Assembly (NCBI GenBank): GCA_905182645.1
Contig: CAJJCJ010000006.1
Location: forward strand, 1 to 64,000
Reading direction: 5' to 3'
Length of the DNA stretch: 64,000 bases
From: an uncultured Sulfitobacter sp.
GTDB taxonomy: Bacteria > Pseudomonadota > Alphaproteobacteria > Rhodobacterales > Rhodobacteraceae
Shown: positions 9,058 to 18,681 of the stretch, piece after piece
How positions within the stretch are numbered: position 1 is the stretch's first letter
Layout of the letters: each line of letters begins with the position of its first letter
The notes under the pieces: generated by a model
Database searches by the model: none
What the model was told of the DNA's origin: nothing
Seen by the model: the letters and a program-made list of their open reading frames with translations, nothing else
Position numbers and translations under genes: made by a program

Positions 9058-9585
9058 ATGTTACAATCCTTCTTTGGCTTGCTCAAAATCGGCTGTCTGG
9101 CGCTATTTTGCGCAAACGCTGCGTATGCGGATGAAACAAGCGCGGCCTATGCTGGTGAACTTGGGCCTGAAACCAATCTGCCAATGCCGCGCTTCGTGTC
9201 GCTCAAGGCGGCAGAAGGCAACGCGCGACGTGGGCCATCGCTGTCACAACGGATCGACTGGGTGTTCAAACGGCGCAATATGCCACTGCAAGTCGTGGCG
9301 GAATACGGGCACTGGCGACGGGTCATTGACCGCGAAGGGCTTGGCGGCTGGGTTCACTACGCCATGCTCTCTGGATCGCGCACAGTGATCATCGGCCAAG
9401 ACTTACTTGTGCTACGGGCGCGACCCGACACAACCGCATCTGAAAACGCCGTGATCGAGGCAGGCGTCATCGCACGCCTTGGCGCATGTGACGCCGACTG
9501 GTGCCGGCTGACCGCTGGTGGCTACAAAGGCTGGGCGCAAAAATCTGAACTCTGGGGCGTGATGCCCGACGAACTGCGCGACTAG
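9058..9585 (+). CDS. Exported SH3-like domain protein
   Basis: 175 residues with a Sec signal peptide (LLKIGCLALFCANAAYA, cleavage after AYA near residue 23) and two bacterial SH3 (SH3_4 type) repeats: one around VSLKAAEGNARRGPS, the other around LLVLRARPDTTASENAVIEAG ending in GYKGWAQKSELWGV. Such proteins sit in the periplasm and are thought to bind the cell wall or partner peptides. The ATG at 9058 begins the signal peptide; upstream in-frame sequence is antisense to the neighbouring dehydrogenase. It is followed after 9 bp by the CDF transporter. Confidence 0.75.
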   Translation: MLQSFFGLLKIGCLALFCANAAYADETSAAYAGELGPETNLPMPRFVSLKAAEGNARRGPSLSQRIDWVFKRRNMPLQVVAEYGHWRRVIDREGLGGWVHYAMLSGSRTVIIGQDLLVLRARPDTTASENAVIEAGVIARLGACDADWCRLTAGGYKGWAQKSELWGVMPDELRD

Positions 9586-9594
9586 GCCCTAAAG

Positions 9595-10500
9595 ATGAGC
9601 ACAGCAAACACCAACCGCCTTAACCTGTCCGCAGGGGTACTTTCCGTCACAGTGGCGCTGGTCTTGGTCGTCGCCAAACTATGGGCGCTTGGGCAAACGG
9701 GATCGCTGGCAATCGCGGCGACCTTGGCCGACAGCGCGATGGACCTGATGATGTCGCTGGGCGGGCTTGCGGCCATCGCCTATGCGGCCAAACCTGCAGA
9801 CGACGACCATAACTTTGGACACACCAGCGCCGAAGACCTCGCAGCCCTCGGTCAATCAATATTCATCCTGATTTCAGCCAGCATCATCGCGGTCGCCGCG
9901 GTCCTGCGGTTACTCGACGACGACGTGACCCTACCCGAAAAAGAATCCAGCGGCATGGCCGTCGCACTCTTTGCGATCATCGTGACCCTTGGGCTTGTGG
10001 CATGGCAACGGCGGGTCGCGCGGATCACTGGCAACAAGGTCGTCAAGGCCGATAGCCTGCACTACCTCGGTGACCTCATTCCAAACGTCGGCGCAATCAT
10101 CGCACTCTTTGCGTCATCGCGTTTCGGGTTGGGATATGTGGACAGCGTCGTGGCCCTTGGGGCGGCGGCGATGTTGGCGGTGGGCGCGGCGCGCATCGGC
10201 AAAACCGCATGGGACGCGCTGATGGATAGACAGGCCGACCCCGACATGATCGCCGCAATCGAGGCCATCGCCAACGGTTTCCCCGGTCTGCACGGCTACC
10301 ACGATCTTAAAACGCGGGTCGCGGGCAGCCGAGTATTTGTGAACATTCATATCGAACTTGATGGATCGCAAACATTAAACGAAGCACATGAGATTGGCGC
10401 AGCCCTTCGCCGTACCGTGATCGCCGCCTACCCGCGCGCCGATGTGTTGATCCACAAAGACCCCGTTGGCGTGAAAAAACACCCCGACGACACGCGCTAA
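9595..10500 (+). CDS. Cation diffusion facilitator (Zn/Fe/Mn exporter, FieF-like)
   Basis: Inner-membrane proton-coupled divalent metal exporter of 301 residues. Six hydrophobic segments occupy about residues 10-205. The metal site is partly visible: LADSAMDLMMS in segment 2 (DxxxD) and HYLGDLIPN in segment 5 (HxxxD), followed by a C-terminal cytosolic domain with GxHGYHDLKTRVAGSRVFVNIHIELD. The metal is not predictable from sequence alone. It is likely co-transcribed with the SH3-domain gene just upstream. Confidence 0.88.
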   Translation: MSTANTNRLNLSAGVLSVTVALVLVVAKLWALGQTGSLAIAATLADSAMDLMMSLGGLAAIAYAAKPADDDHNFGHTSAEDLAALGQSIFILISASIIAVAAVLRLLDDDVTLPEKESSGMAVALFAIIVTLGLVAWQRRVARITGNKVVKADSLHYLGDLIPNVGAIIALFASSRFGLGYVDSVVALGAAAMLAVGAARIGKTAWDALMDRQADPDMIAAIEAIANGFPGLHGYHDLKTRVAGSRVFVNIHIELDGSQTLNEAHEIGAALRRTVIAAYPRADVLIHKDPVGVKKHPDDTR

Positions 10501-10537
10501 AACAGCTTATGCAAAACTTATACGAATCTTATGCAAG

Positions 10538-12568
10538 TCATACAGCAGTTTCAGCCAATCCACGGCCCTTCAACAGCGCCTCAACACCCGGTAAACGACC
10601 GCGAAACTGGGTATATAATTCAGCCGCATCAACCGACCCGCCAGACGATAAAACCGTGTCTTCTAAGCGCTTGGCAAGGGCCGGATCAAACGGGTCCCCA
10701 ATCTCTTCAAACGCAGCAAATGCGTCCGCATCCATGACCTCGGACCACATGTAAGAATAGTACCCACATGAATACCCGTCGCCTGCAAAAACATGGGCAA
10801 AGTTTGGTGTCGCATGTCGCATCCGAATGGCATGGGGCATGCCAATTTCCTCAAGGATTTCAGCCTGTTTTTGCATCGGATCAGCAGGCGGCGTGCCTTC
10901 ATGAAACCCTAAGTCCACAAGGGCCGACGCCACATATTCAACCGTGCTGAACCCCATATCATAGGTGGCCGCACCAAGCATCCGCTCCAGCATATCAGTA
11001 GGCATTGGTTTGCCAGTTTCAGCGTGCGTCGCGAACTCCGCCAACACCTCTGGAACCTCCAACCAATGCTCGTACAACTGGCTCGGAAGTTCAACAAAAT
11101 CACGCGCCACGGACGTGCCGCTGATGCTTTCATAAGTCACGTCAGACAGCATCTGATGCAACGCATGGCCGAACTCATGAAACAACGTGCGTGCATCGTC
11201 ATATGACAACAACGCAGGCGATCCCTCAGGCGGTTTAGCGAAATTACAAACGTTCACAACATGCGGGCACACCTCTCCGTCAACACGCGATTGGGACCGC
11301 ATAGCAGAGCACCAAGCCCCCGATCTTTTTGATCCGCGCGCAAAGTAATCTCCAATGAAAACAGCGATATGCTCGCCCTTGCGGGTCACCTCCCATTGGC
11401 GCACGTCCGCGTGGTATGCGGGCGCATCAATGGGCGCAAACTCCAATCCGAACAGGCGGTGCGCACAGGCAAATGATGCTTCGATCATCCGGTCCAACTG
11501 CAAATACGGCTTCAGCTCTGCCTCATCCAAATCATGTAATTCTTGGCGACGTTTGGCGGAATAGTACCGCCAATCCCATGGCTCCAGCGGGCCGTCCCAA
11601 CCGTCAGCATGCAGCATCCGTTCAAGGTGTTTCGCATCCGCTTCAGCCGCCGATTTCGCAGGTGTCCAGACGTCCATCAACAGCTTTCTCACAGCCGCCG
11701 GATCACCAGCCATTTCGGTCTCAAGCTTGTAATCCGCAAAGGTTTCATACCCCAAAAGCTGCGCACGCTCGTACCGCAGCGCAAGCGTCTCAGCTGCAAT
11801 TTCACGGTTGTCAGTCTTGCCGCCATTGGCACCCCGCGCCACCCAAGCCTCATATGCCTGATGTCGCAAATCACGACGATCAGAGAACTGCAAGAACGGC
11901 ACAATTAGTGACCGTGATAGCGTGACCACAGGCCCGCCCGCATACTTCTCTTCGCCCGCTGAATTGGCCGTCGCCACAACGAAATCAGGCAAGCCCGCTA
12001 GCCCGTCTTTGTCCAGCGCCATGACCCATTCACGCTCGTCCGCCAACAGGTTCTGAATGAACGCTGTGCCCAACACCGACAGCCGCAATTTCACTTCCCG
12101 CAACCGGTCCGCCTGCGCCCCGCTCAGCAACGCCCCAGCCCGCACAAACCCCCGCCGCGTCAACATCAATACCCGCGCTTGTTCGTCAGTCAGTTCCAAG
12201 TCATCACGACGCGTCCACAAATCTTCAACCCGCTCAAACAAAACGGTATTTGCAGTAATCCAAGACCCGTATGCGCTTAGCTGCGGCGCAAAATCGCGCT
12301 GTAATCCTTCGCGGGCCGTGTTGCTGTCAGCGCCCGCAAGCGCATAAAACGCGCCCAACACTCGGCCGAGCTGGGCATCAGCCAACTCCAACGCAACAAC
12401 CGTATTATCAAACGTCGCCGTTTCGGCACTTTTGGCAATTTTCGTGATATTCGCGCGGGCCGTTTCCAGCGCTGCATCAACAGCAGGCGCAAAATCATCG
12501 TCTGAAATATCAGTAAAAGGCGGCAGTCCAAACGCCGTGGTCCAGTCGGTCAGCAGCGGGTTGGTCAT
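10538..12568 (-). CDS. M3-family metallopeptidase (oligopeptidase A / peptidyl-dipeptidase type)
   Basis: Cytosolic zinc peptidase that trims oligopeptides. The 676-residue length matches the Dcp/PrlC group. The zinc motif HEFGH falls at residues 464-468 within LFHEFGHALHQ, and the third zinc ligand Glu is expected downstream (about 25-30 residues on) in the SGTSVARDFVELPSQLYEHW region. The ATG at 12568 is preceded by AGGAGA; longer starts are not conserved-looking. It is convergent with the CDF gene with only 37 bp between stops. Confidence 0.92.
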   Translation of the reverse strand: MTNPLLTDWTTAFGLPPFTDISDDDFAPAVDAALETARANITKIAKSAETATFDNTVVALELADAQLGRVLGAFYALAGADSNTAREGLQRDFAPQLSAYGSWITANTVLFERVEDLWTRRDDLELTDEQARVLMLTRRGFVRAGALLSGAQADRLREVKLRLSVLGTAFIQNLLADEREWVMALDKDGLAGLPDFVVATANSAGEEKYAGGPVVTLSRSLIVPFLQFSDRRDLRHQAYEAWVARGANGGKTDNREIAAETLALRYERAQLLGYETFADYKLETEMAGDPAAVRKLLMDVWTPAKSAAEADAKHLERMLHADGWDGPLEPWDWRYYSAKRRQELHDLDEAELKPYLQLDRMIEASFACAHRLFGLEFAPIDAPAYHADVRQWEVTRKGEHIAVFIGDYFARGSKRSGAWCSAMRSQSRVDGEVCPHVVNVCNFAKPPEGSPALLSYDDARTLFHEFGHALHQMLSDVTYESISGTSVARDFVELPSQLYEHWLEVPEVLAEFATHAETGKPMPTDMLERMLGAATYDMGFSTVEYVASALVDLGFHEGTPPADPMQKQAEILEEIGMPHAIRMRHATPNFAHVFAGDGYSCGYYSYMWSEVMDADAFAAFEEIGDPFDPALAKRLEDTVLSSGGSVDAAELYTQFRGRLPGVEALLKGRGLAETAV

Positions 12569-12640
12569 GATATATCTCCTATTCCTCCCTAAGTTAGGGC
12601 GGCAACAAACCATTTGCCAGAACCTAGCCCTCGCTTTTTC

Positions 12641-13687
12641 CTAAATACTCACCTTCGCACAGCCACAAACCGCACAGTCAGGTCGACGTTTGGCCTTCAC
12701 GACCCGCACCTGAGAATACAGCGCGTCATAGATCATCAGTCGGCCCCGCAGGCTTTCACCCGCACCGGTTATTTCTTTGACAGCTTCAAGTGCCATCATT
12801 GACCCGACCACCCCCGGCAGCGGGCCGATCACGCCGGCTTCGGCGCAGCTTGGCACCAATGCAGGGTCCGGCGCGTCGGGGAAAATGCAGGCAAAACACG
12901 GTGCGTCCGATGCAGGGTCATATAGGCTGATTTGGCCTTCCCACTGGGTCAATGCCGCCGCTATCAGCGGTTTGCCCAGCGCGGCACAAGTCGCATTCAC
13001 CAGATAGCGCGCCTCAAAGTTATCGGTCCCATCAAGCACCAAATCATAGTCGCCAATAATCCCCGCCGCGTCCTGCGCGGTCAGATGTCGCTTATAAGGG
13101 CGCACTGTTACGAATGGATTTTGGGCGGTCATGGCATCTGCTGCCGATTGTACTTTGGGGTCGCCGATACGCGCGTCGGTGTGAATTATTTGCCGTTGCA
13201 GGTTGGCATTATCAACGACGTCATCGTCGATCACGCCGATAGTACCAACACCAGCAGCCGCCAAATATTGCAGCGCAGGCGATCCAAGCCCGCCCGCCCC
13301 GACCACCAAAACCTTTGCATTGCTCAGCGCCTTTTGGCCCTGCCCGCCAACTTCTCGCAGCATGATATGGCGGGCGTAACGGTCAAGTTCGGTGTCAGAA
13401 AAACCAACCTTTGGCACCGCAACAACTGGCTTTTCAGCACGTTTCCGAACCATCCGCAGCAACGCACGATAGCCGAAACCAATAGCTGCAAATCCCAGCA
13501 GCAGCCCCCAAAGACGGACATCACCACCTGTCGCTTCGCGCAATGGGTTGCCGTCGGGCAGAACAAGCTGCGCCAGCACGACCGCGCCGATCAAGATGCC
13601 AATCATAGTCCAGCGCGCACGTTTTGGTGCGCCCATCGCCATGCCCATCCCCCAAAGAACGCCAGCCATCACGAAAACTATAATCAT
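12641..13687 (-). CDS. ThiF/MoeB/HesA-family adenylyltransferase with N-terminal membrane segments
   Basis: E1-like enzyme that adenylates the C-terminus of a small ubiquitin-fold sulfur carrier (MoaD or ThiS). The catalytic domain starts near residue 95 (DTELDRYARHIML) with the ATP loop VLVVGAGGLGSPALQYLAAAG, and two zinc CxxC pairs (CFAC and CAVC). Unlike classical MoeB (about 250 residues), about 95 extra N-terminal residues contain two or three hydrophobic stretches, the first being MIIVFVMAGVLWGMGMAMGA. The protein is therefore probably membrane-bound. It overlaps dut by 4 bp and is the last gene of the coaBC-dut run. Confidence 0.85.
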   Translation of the reverse strand: MIIVFVMAGVLWGMGMAMGAPKRARWTMIGILIGAVVLAQLVLPDGNPLREATGGDVRLWGLLLGFAAIGFGYRALLRMVRKRAEKPVVAVPKVGFSDTELDRYARHIMLREVGGQGQKALSNAKVLVVGAGGLGSPALQYLAAAGVGTIGVIDDDVVDNANLQRQIIHTDARIGDPKVQSAADAMTAQNPFVTVRPYKRHLTAQDAAGIIGDYDLVLDGTDNFEARYLVNATCAALGKPLIAAALTQWEGQISLYDPASDAPCFACIFPDAPDPALVPSCAEAGVIGPLPGVVGSMMALEAVKEITGAGESLRGRLMIYDALYSQVRVVKAKRRPDCAVCGCAKVSI

Positions 13688-14133
13688 ACGCCTGTTGACC
13701 CGAATCCAGCTGCACCTCGGTCCGTTTCATCTAACGCGCCCACCACCTCGAACTCCGATTGAATGACGGGAGCCATGACCATTTGCGCGATCCGCATCCC
13801 GTGTGTCACATCAAATGGCGCGTCAGCGTGATTGATCAAGATCACACCCACTGACCCGCGGTAATCACTGTCGATTGTTCCGGGTGCATTGACCATGCTG
13901 ATCCCGTGTTTCAACGCGAGGCCTGAACGCGGCCTAATCTGCACCTCGAACCCGTTGGGGATCGCCATGCTCAGGCCCGTTGGGATCAACGCGCGCGCGC
14001 CTGCATCCAACGTAACAGTCTGCCCATCAGGGAAATTCGCCCGCAGGTCAGCACCCGCCGCACCACTGGTTTCATAGGTAGGCAGGCCAATCGTTTGGTC
14101 GGCACCGTCCGCCCACGCAAGGCGGATCATCAT
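13684..14133 (-). CDS. dut: dUTP diphosphatase
   Basis: Hydrolyses dUTP to dUMP, keeping uracil out of DNA and feeding dTMP synthesis; works as a trimer. The five family motifs are visible: GAAGADLRA, RPRSGLALKHG, NAPGTIDSDYRG, RIAQMVMAP and the C-terminal RGAAGFGSTG arm that closes the site. The 149-residue length is typical. It overlaps coaBC upstream and the ThiF-like gene downstream by 4 bp each, so the three are translationally coupled. The coaBC-dut pairing is common across proteobacteria. Confidence 0.95.
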   Translation of the reverse strand: MMIRLAWADGADQTIGLPTYETSGAAGADLRANFPDGQTVTLDAGARALIPTGLSMAIPNGFEVQIRPRSGLALKHGISMVNAPGTIDSDYRGSVGVILINHADAPFDVTHGMRIAQMVMAPVIQSEFEVVGALDETDRGAAGFGSTGV

Positions 14134-15323
14134 GCCAGCGCCTCAACGAGCTTGGCCGCAAGTTTAACCGCGACGGCGTCTTTGCTCATCCTTGGCCAGT
14201 CTTCTGATCCGTTCTCCATGATCAAAGTCACATCGTTTTGTGACCCGCCCATGATCCCTGTGGACGGCGACACATCGTTGGCCAATATCCAATCACAGCC
14301 TTTGCGTTTTCGCTTGGCTGTTGCGTTCGCGATCACATTGTCGGTTTCCGCAGCGAACCCAATGACCAGCTTGGGGCGACCTGATGTCATCTTGGATACG
14401 GTCGCAAGGATGTCTGAATTTTCTGCAAACTCTAGCGTGGGAAATCCATTAACATCTTTTTTAATCTTAGATTCGCCCGCATTTGCCACATACCAATCGG
14501 CCACCGCAGCAGCGAAAATTGCGGCATCTGCGGCAGGCGCATCTTGCACGGCATTGAGCATTTCAGCCGCCGTATGCACCTTGATCACACGCACACCCAT
14601 TGGTGGTGGCACATCAGCTGGGCCCGTCACAAACGTCACATCTGCACCAAGCGCTGCCAACGCCCGTGCAATTGCTGTGCCTTGCGCGCCAGATGACCTA
14701 TTGGCGATATAGCGAACTGGATCAATCGGCTCGTGCGTTGGGCCAGACGTGATCAGAACGTGCTTTCCCTTAAGCGGACCATCCGCCAAAGCCGCATCAA
14801 TCGCGGCGATAATTTCCAATGGTTCAGCAAGCCGGCCAGGGCCGTATTCGCCGCAAGCCATATCGCCTTCACCGGGGCCAACAAACAAGATGCAATCATC
14901 AGCCAATTGCGCCAAATTGCGCTGGGTCGCCGCATGATCCCACATGCGCACATTCATCGACGGGGCCACAAGAACACGCTTGTCTGTCGCCAAAAGCAAC
15001 GTGGACGCCAGATCATTCGCCAAGCCAGCAGTCATCTTGGCCAGCAGGTCAGCCGTCGCAGGGGCCACGACAATCAGGTCAGCGGCGCGCGACAATTCAA
15101 TATGGCCCATCTCGGCCTCGGATGTCAGATCAAACAGGTCTTGATACAGCTTTTCACCCGCAAGCGCCGATACACTAAGCGGCGTTACAAATTCGGACCC
15201 TGCCTTGGTCAAAACGGGGGTCACTTTTGCGCCGCGTTCACGCAAGCGCCGGATCAAATCAAGCGCTTTGAACGCCGCGATCCCTCCGCCAATAATTAAA
15301 AGAATATGTTTGTCAGCCAGCAT
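14130..15323 (-). CDS. coaBC: Bifunctional phosphopantothenoylcysteine decarboxylase / phosphopantothenate--cysteine ligase
   Basis: Two consecutive steps of coenzyme A synthesis. The N-terminal CoaC flavoprotein domain (residues 1-190) has the FMN region IIGGGIAAFKALDLIRRL, the active-site His in APSMNVRMW context and a substrate-clamp Cys in MACGEYGPGRL. The C-terminal CoaB ligase starts at VLITSGPTHEPIDPVRYIAN. The 397-residue length is normal. With panB and panC in the same window, most of pantothenate-to-CoA supply is local, though on different transcripts. Its ribosome-binding site lies inside a hairpin (see 15327-15353). Confidence 0.95.
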   Translation of the reverse strand: MLADKHILLIIGGGIAAFKALDLIRRLRERGAKVTPVLTKAGSEFVTPLSVSALAGEKLYQDLFDLTSEAEMGHIELSRAADLIVVAPATADLLAKMTAGLANDLASTLLLATDKRVLVAPSMNVRMWDHAATQRNLAQLADDCILFVGPGEGDMACGEYGPGRLAEPLEIIAAIDAALADGPLKGKHVLITSGPTHEPIDPVRYIANRSSGAQGTAIARALAALGADVTFVTGPADVPPPMGVRVIKVHTAAEMLNAVQDAPAADAAIFAAAVADWYVANAGESKIKKDVNGFPTLEFAENSDILATVSKMTSGRPKLVIGFAAETDNVIANATAKRKRKGCDWILANDVSPSTGIMGGSQNDVTLIMENGSEDWPRMSKDAVAVKLAAKLVEALA

Positions 15324-15326
15324 CGT

Positions 15327-15353
15327 GTCGCCTCCGATATTTCCGAAGGCGAC
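15327..15353 (-). promoter_or_regulatory. Hairpin covering the coaBC ribosome-binding site
   Basis: GTCGCCT (15327-15333) pairs perfectly with AGGCGAC (15347-15353). On the coaBC transcript the downstream arm contains GGAGG, the Shine-Dalgarno sequence just before the ATG at 15323. The stem could limit translation of coaBC, or end part of the rpoH-side transcription. No regulator or ligand is suggested by the sequence. Confidence 0.3.
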
Positions 15354-15390
15354 ATTAGGGCAGAACGGGTATTAATGACAATGCGTAGGG

Positions 15391-16269
15391 TTAGTGCAAA
15401 AAATCGGTCACTTCTGGGCTTTGGGCTTCAAGCGATCTGCGCATCTTGCTAAATGCGGCAGACTCAAGCTGGCGGACACGTTCCTTAGATAGACCAAGCT
15501 CTCCACCAAGACTTTCGAGCGTGCGCGGGTCATCACGCATTTTGCGTTCACGCACGATGAATTGTTCGCGCGCATTAAGCGACGTAAGCGCAGTCAAGAG
15601 CCACTGGCGCAGGGTATCGTTGTCATGATTGTTGGACACCGTTTCTGCCGCCTGCGGGCCATCGTCTTGCAGCGCATCAATCCACTCGCGGCCCTCGTCG
15701 TCTGATGACTGGGTCACGTTGAGCGAAAAGTCGGAACCAGACAAACGACCATCCATCATCTCGACATCATGCAACGGCACGCCGACCTCTGTTGCGATTG
15801 CCTGAAGCAAGATGTGGCGTTCGATTTTGATGCCATCTGCTTCCGCTTCGCGTTCTAAGCGGGCCTGCACGCGGCGCATATTAAAAAACAATGACTTCTG
15901 GGATGAAGTCGATCCTGTACGGACCATCGACCAATTACGCATCACATGGTCTTGGATCGACGCCTTGATCCACCAAACCGCATAGGTCGAAAACCGGACA
16001 CCACGGTCGGGGTCGAATTTTTCGGCCGCCTTCATTAGGCCAACGGATGCTTCTTGGATCAGGTCGTTCATCGGTGCGCCGTAACGCTTAAATTTAAATG
16101 CCATGGAAATTGCCAAGCGCATGTAGGCAGTGATCAAACGGTGCAAAGCGGCCTCGTCACGCTCATCGCGCCACGCGTAGGCCAACTTCAACTCAGTCTC
16201 CGCATCCAATAGCTCCGCTTTCATCGCAGTGCGCGTAAAACCTTGGTCAGAAAAAACAGGTGCAGCCAT
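15391..16269 (-). CDS. rpoH: RNA polymerase sigma factor RpoH (sigma-32 family)
   Basis: Alternative sigma factor of 292 residues that directs RNA polymerase to heat- or oxidative-stress promoters. Region 2 carries the core-binding and -10 segment (LITAYMRLAISMAFKF, then RGVRFSTYAVWWIKASIQDH), and QKSLFFNMRR matches the RpoH box just after. Region 4 ends in LESLGGELGLSKERVRQLES, a helix-turn-helix for the -35 element. Rhodobacteraceae usually carry two rpoH genes; this one looks like the RpoHII type, an inference from its sequence flavour that an alignment would settle. Confidence 0.88.
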   Translation of the reverse strand: MAAPVFSDQGFTRTAMKAELLDAETELKLAYAWRDERDEAALHRLITAYMRLAISMAFKFKRYGAPMNDLIQEASVGLMKAAEKFDPDRGVRFSTYAVWWIKASIQDHVMRNWSMVRTGSTSSQKSLFFNMRRVQARLEREAEADGIKIERHILLQAIATEVGVPLHDVEMMDGRLSGSDFSLNVTQSSDDEGREWIDALQDDGPQAAETVSNNHDNDTLRQWLLTALTSLNAREQFIVRERKMRDDPRTLESLGGELGLSKERVRQLESAAFSKMRRSLEAQSPEVTDFLH

Positions 16270-16359
16270 TGTAACGGGTCCCCAGACTTGTGATCGGCAC
16301 TTTTCGTGCTAATTGTATCAATTACGCGGCCTGCAACGTCTTGGATCAAAATCATTCGC

Positions 16360-16875
16360 ATGAAACATTTGCCAAACCTCACTTTTATCCTAGGCGGCGC
16401 CGCCAGTGGCAAGTCGGCCTATGCTGAACTGCTTTGCACGCAAAGTGGTCAGGCCAAAATTTACATCGCAACCGCACAGTTGTTTGACGATGAAATGGGC
16501 GCAAAAGTGGCAAAACATCTGGACCAACGCGGCACAGATTGGACGACGATTGAGGCTCCACTTCACGTTGCATCCGCGTTGAAAACCGCCAGCGCCGTCG
16601 ATGTCGTTTTGGTGGACTGCGCGACGCTCTGGTTGACCAACGTTATCTTGGGCGATCACGATCTGGGCGTACAAACCGACGAGTTGTTAACTGCACTTAC
16701 GTCATGTATGGCCCCTGTGATCATAGTTTCAAACGAGGTCGGCCAAGGGATCGTGCCAGACAACGCTTTGTCGCGCAGATTTCGCAATGCCCAAGGCCAA
16801 CTGAATCAAGACATCGCGGCGCGCGCCGACGCTGTTGTCGCCGTGATGGCGGGCCTGCCCTTGGTGCTAAAATGA
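16360..16875 (+). CDS. cobU: Bifunctional adenosylcobinamide kinase / adenosylcobinamide-phosphate guanylyltransferase
   Basis: Attaches the nucleotide loop precursor during cobalamin synthesis or salvage. P-loop ILGGAASGKSAYAE at residues about 10-23; IVSNEVGQGIVPDNALSR near residue 120 is a strong CobU/CobP signature. The length of 171 residues is typical. The ATG at 16360 begins the conserved N-terminus. It overlaps the histidine phosphatase by 4 bp. No other corrin gene is present nearby. Confidence 0.92.
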   Translation: MKHLPNLTFILGGAASGKSAYAELLCTQSGQAKIYIATAQLFDDEMGAKVAKHLDQRGTDWTTIEAPLHVASALKTASAVDVVLVDCATLWLTNVILGDHDLGVQTDELLTALTSCMAPVIIVSNEVGQGIVPDNALSRRFRNAQGQLNQDIAARADAVVAVMAGLPLVLK

Positions 16876-17441
16876 CGACACTTTGGTTGGTTCGGCACGG
16901 ACCGACCCACGCCAAGGCCATGATCGGCTGGACAGATTTGCCCGCAGATTTATCAGACGCGGGCGCAATTGCGCGTCTGCGCGCAGCCCTGCCAGATGCG
17001 CCAATCGTATCATCCGATCTGATCCGCGCGGTCACGACGGCGGACGCATTGCAGGCCCAGACCCGCCTGCCCCACGACACAGCCCTGCGCGAAATAAACT
17101 TTGGCGTGTGGGATGGATTGACCTTCCCACAGGCCGAGGCAAAGGACCCCGATCTGCTGCGCGCCTATTGGGAAACGCCTGGCGACATCGCCCCACCCGA
17201 CGGCGAAAGCTGGAATGCAATGCGTGCTCGCGCTGACGCGGCTATTGACCGCTACATCGCTCTTGAGCATGCGAACCTGATTGTTGTTGCGCATTTCGGC
17301 GTGATCTTGACCCAAGTCCAACGGGCACTTGGCGTCACATCTTACGAAGCCTTTGGGCACAAAATCAGCAACCTGTCTGTGACCCAAATTAAGGCAACCC
17401 CCACGGGTTGGACCGCCCCAATGATCAATCACATCGCGTGA
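16872..17441 (+). CDS. Histidine phosphatase (possible alpha-ribazole phosphatase)
   Basis: Phosphoglycerate-mutase-like phosphatase of 189 residues with the catalytic RHG at LWLVRHGPTH (residues 4-13), the acid residue region LREINFGVWDG and the second His in VVAHFGVI. Coupling to cobU by overlapping codons (ATGA) suggests it is the CobC-type alpha-ribazole phosphatase of the same pathway; this is by context and not by diagnostic residues. Confidence 0.75.
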   Translation: MTTLWLVRHGPTHAKAMIGWTDLPADLSDAGAIARLRAALPDAPIVSSDLIRAVTTADALQAQTRLPHDTALREINFGVWDGLTFPQAEAKDPDLLRAYWETPGDIAPPDGESWNAMRARADAAIDRYIALEHANLIVVAHFGVILTQVQRALGVTSYEAFGHKISNLSVTQIKATPTGWTAPMINHIA

Positions 17442-17499
17442 TGGCATAGGCCACGCTTTGTCGTTGGTGAAAATTGCGGACGCCCTGTAGCGTCGCGCC

Positions 17500-17973
17500 A
17501 TGACTGATAAACTGTACCTCAGCAATCGCCTGTATTTTAGCTGATCCATCGCGGCCTATTTGATGTTCAACCGGTTTGGTTTGGGGGATCAGGTCAAAAC
17601 GACCATCTTCCGTCCACAATCTGAAACCGCATTGCGCCCGATGATGACGGATCTTGCGCCAGCGCAGACACTGCCCACCGCGATCACCCCCGATGGCGTG
17701 GTCTTGAACGACAGCATGGCCATCGCCGAAGAACTCGCCAGCCGTCACCCTGACATTGCTTTCTGGCCAACTGATCCGCTGGCACGCGGCTCCGCACGCG
17801 CACTTGCCAACGAAATGCATGCAACCTTTGGCGGGTTGCGCGGCGACTGGCCAGTGACCCTGCGCACCGCCTACGCCACCGTCACCCCACACGACAACAT
17901 CGCAGCGGAGCTGGGCCGGATTGAAGAAATCTGGACACATGCCCGCAAGGTAACTGGCGCGGTTGGCCCATGG
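17500..17973 (+). pseudogene. Glutathione S-transferase pseudogene
   Basis: From the ATG at 17500 the frame reads MTDKLYLSNRLYFS, then TGA at 17542-17544, then continues in the same frame as SIAAYLMFNRFGLG and a clear GST body (LPTAITPDGVVLNDSMAIAE, HPDIAFWPTDP, GGLRGDWP, ending GPWLP). The TGA stands where relatives have a Trp after Tyr-Ser-Ser, so TGG to TGA is likely. The C-terminal helical part after GPWL is missing or scrambled. Two independent lesions argue that the gene is dead. Confidence 0.8.
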
Positions 17974-18600
<627 letters not shown>

Positions 18601-18681
18601 CCGTTTTGTCCTGCAAAGCAGTCCTCTGCACAGAGCGCAGCGAATACCCGCTTCCCGCCATTCGTGTCGAACGTCACTGAC

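Noticed and set aside
12932-13762. A 276-codon open frame on the plus strand.
   Set aside because: It is antisense to the ThiF-like and dut genes and has no recognisable domain.
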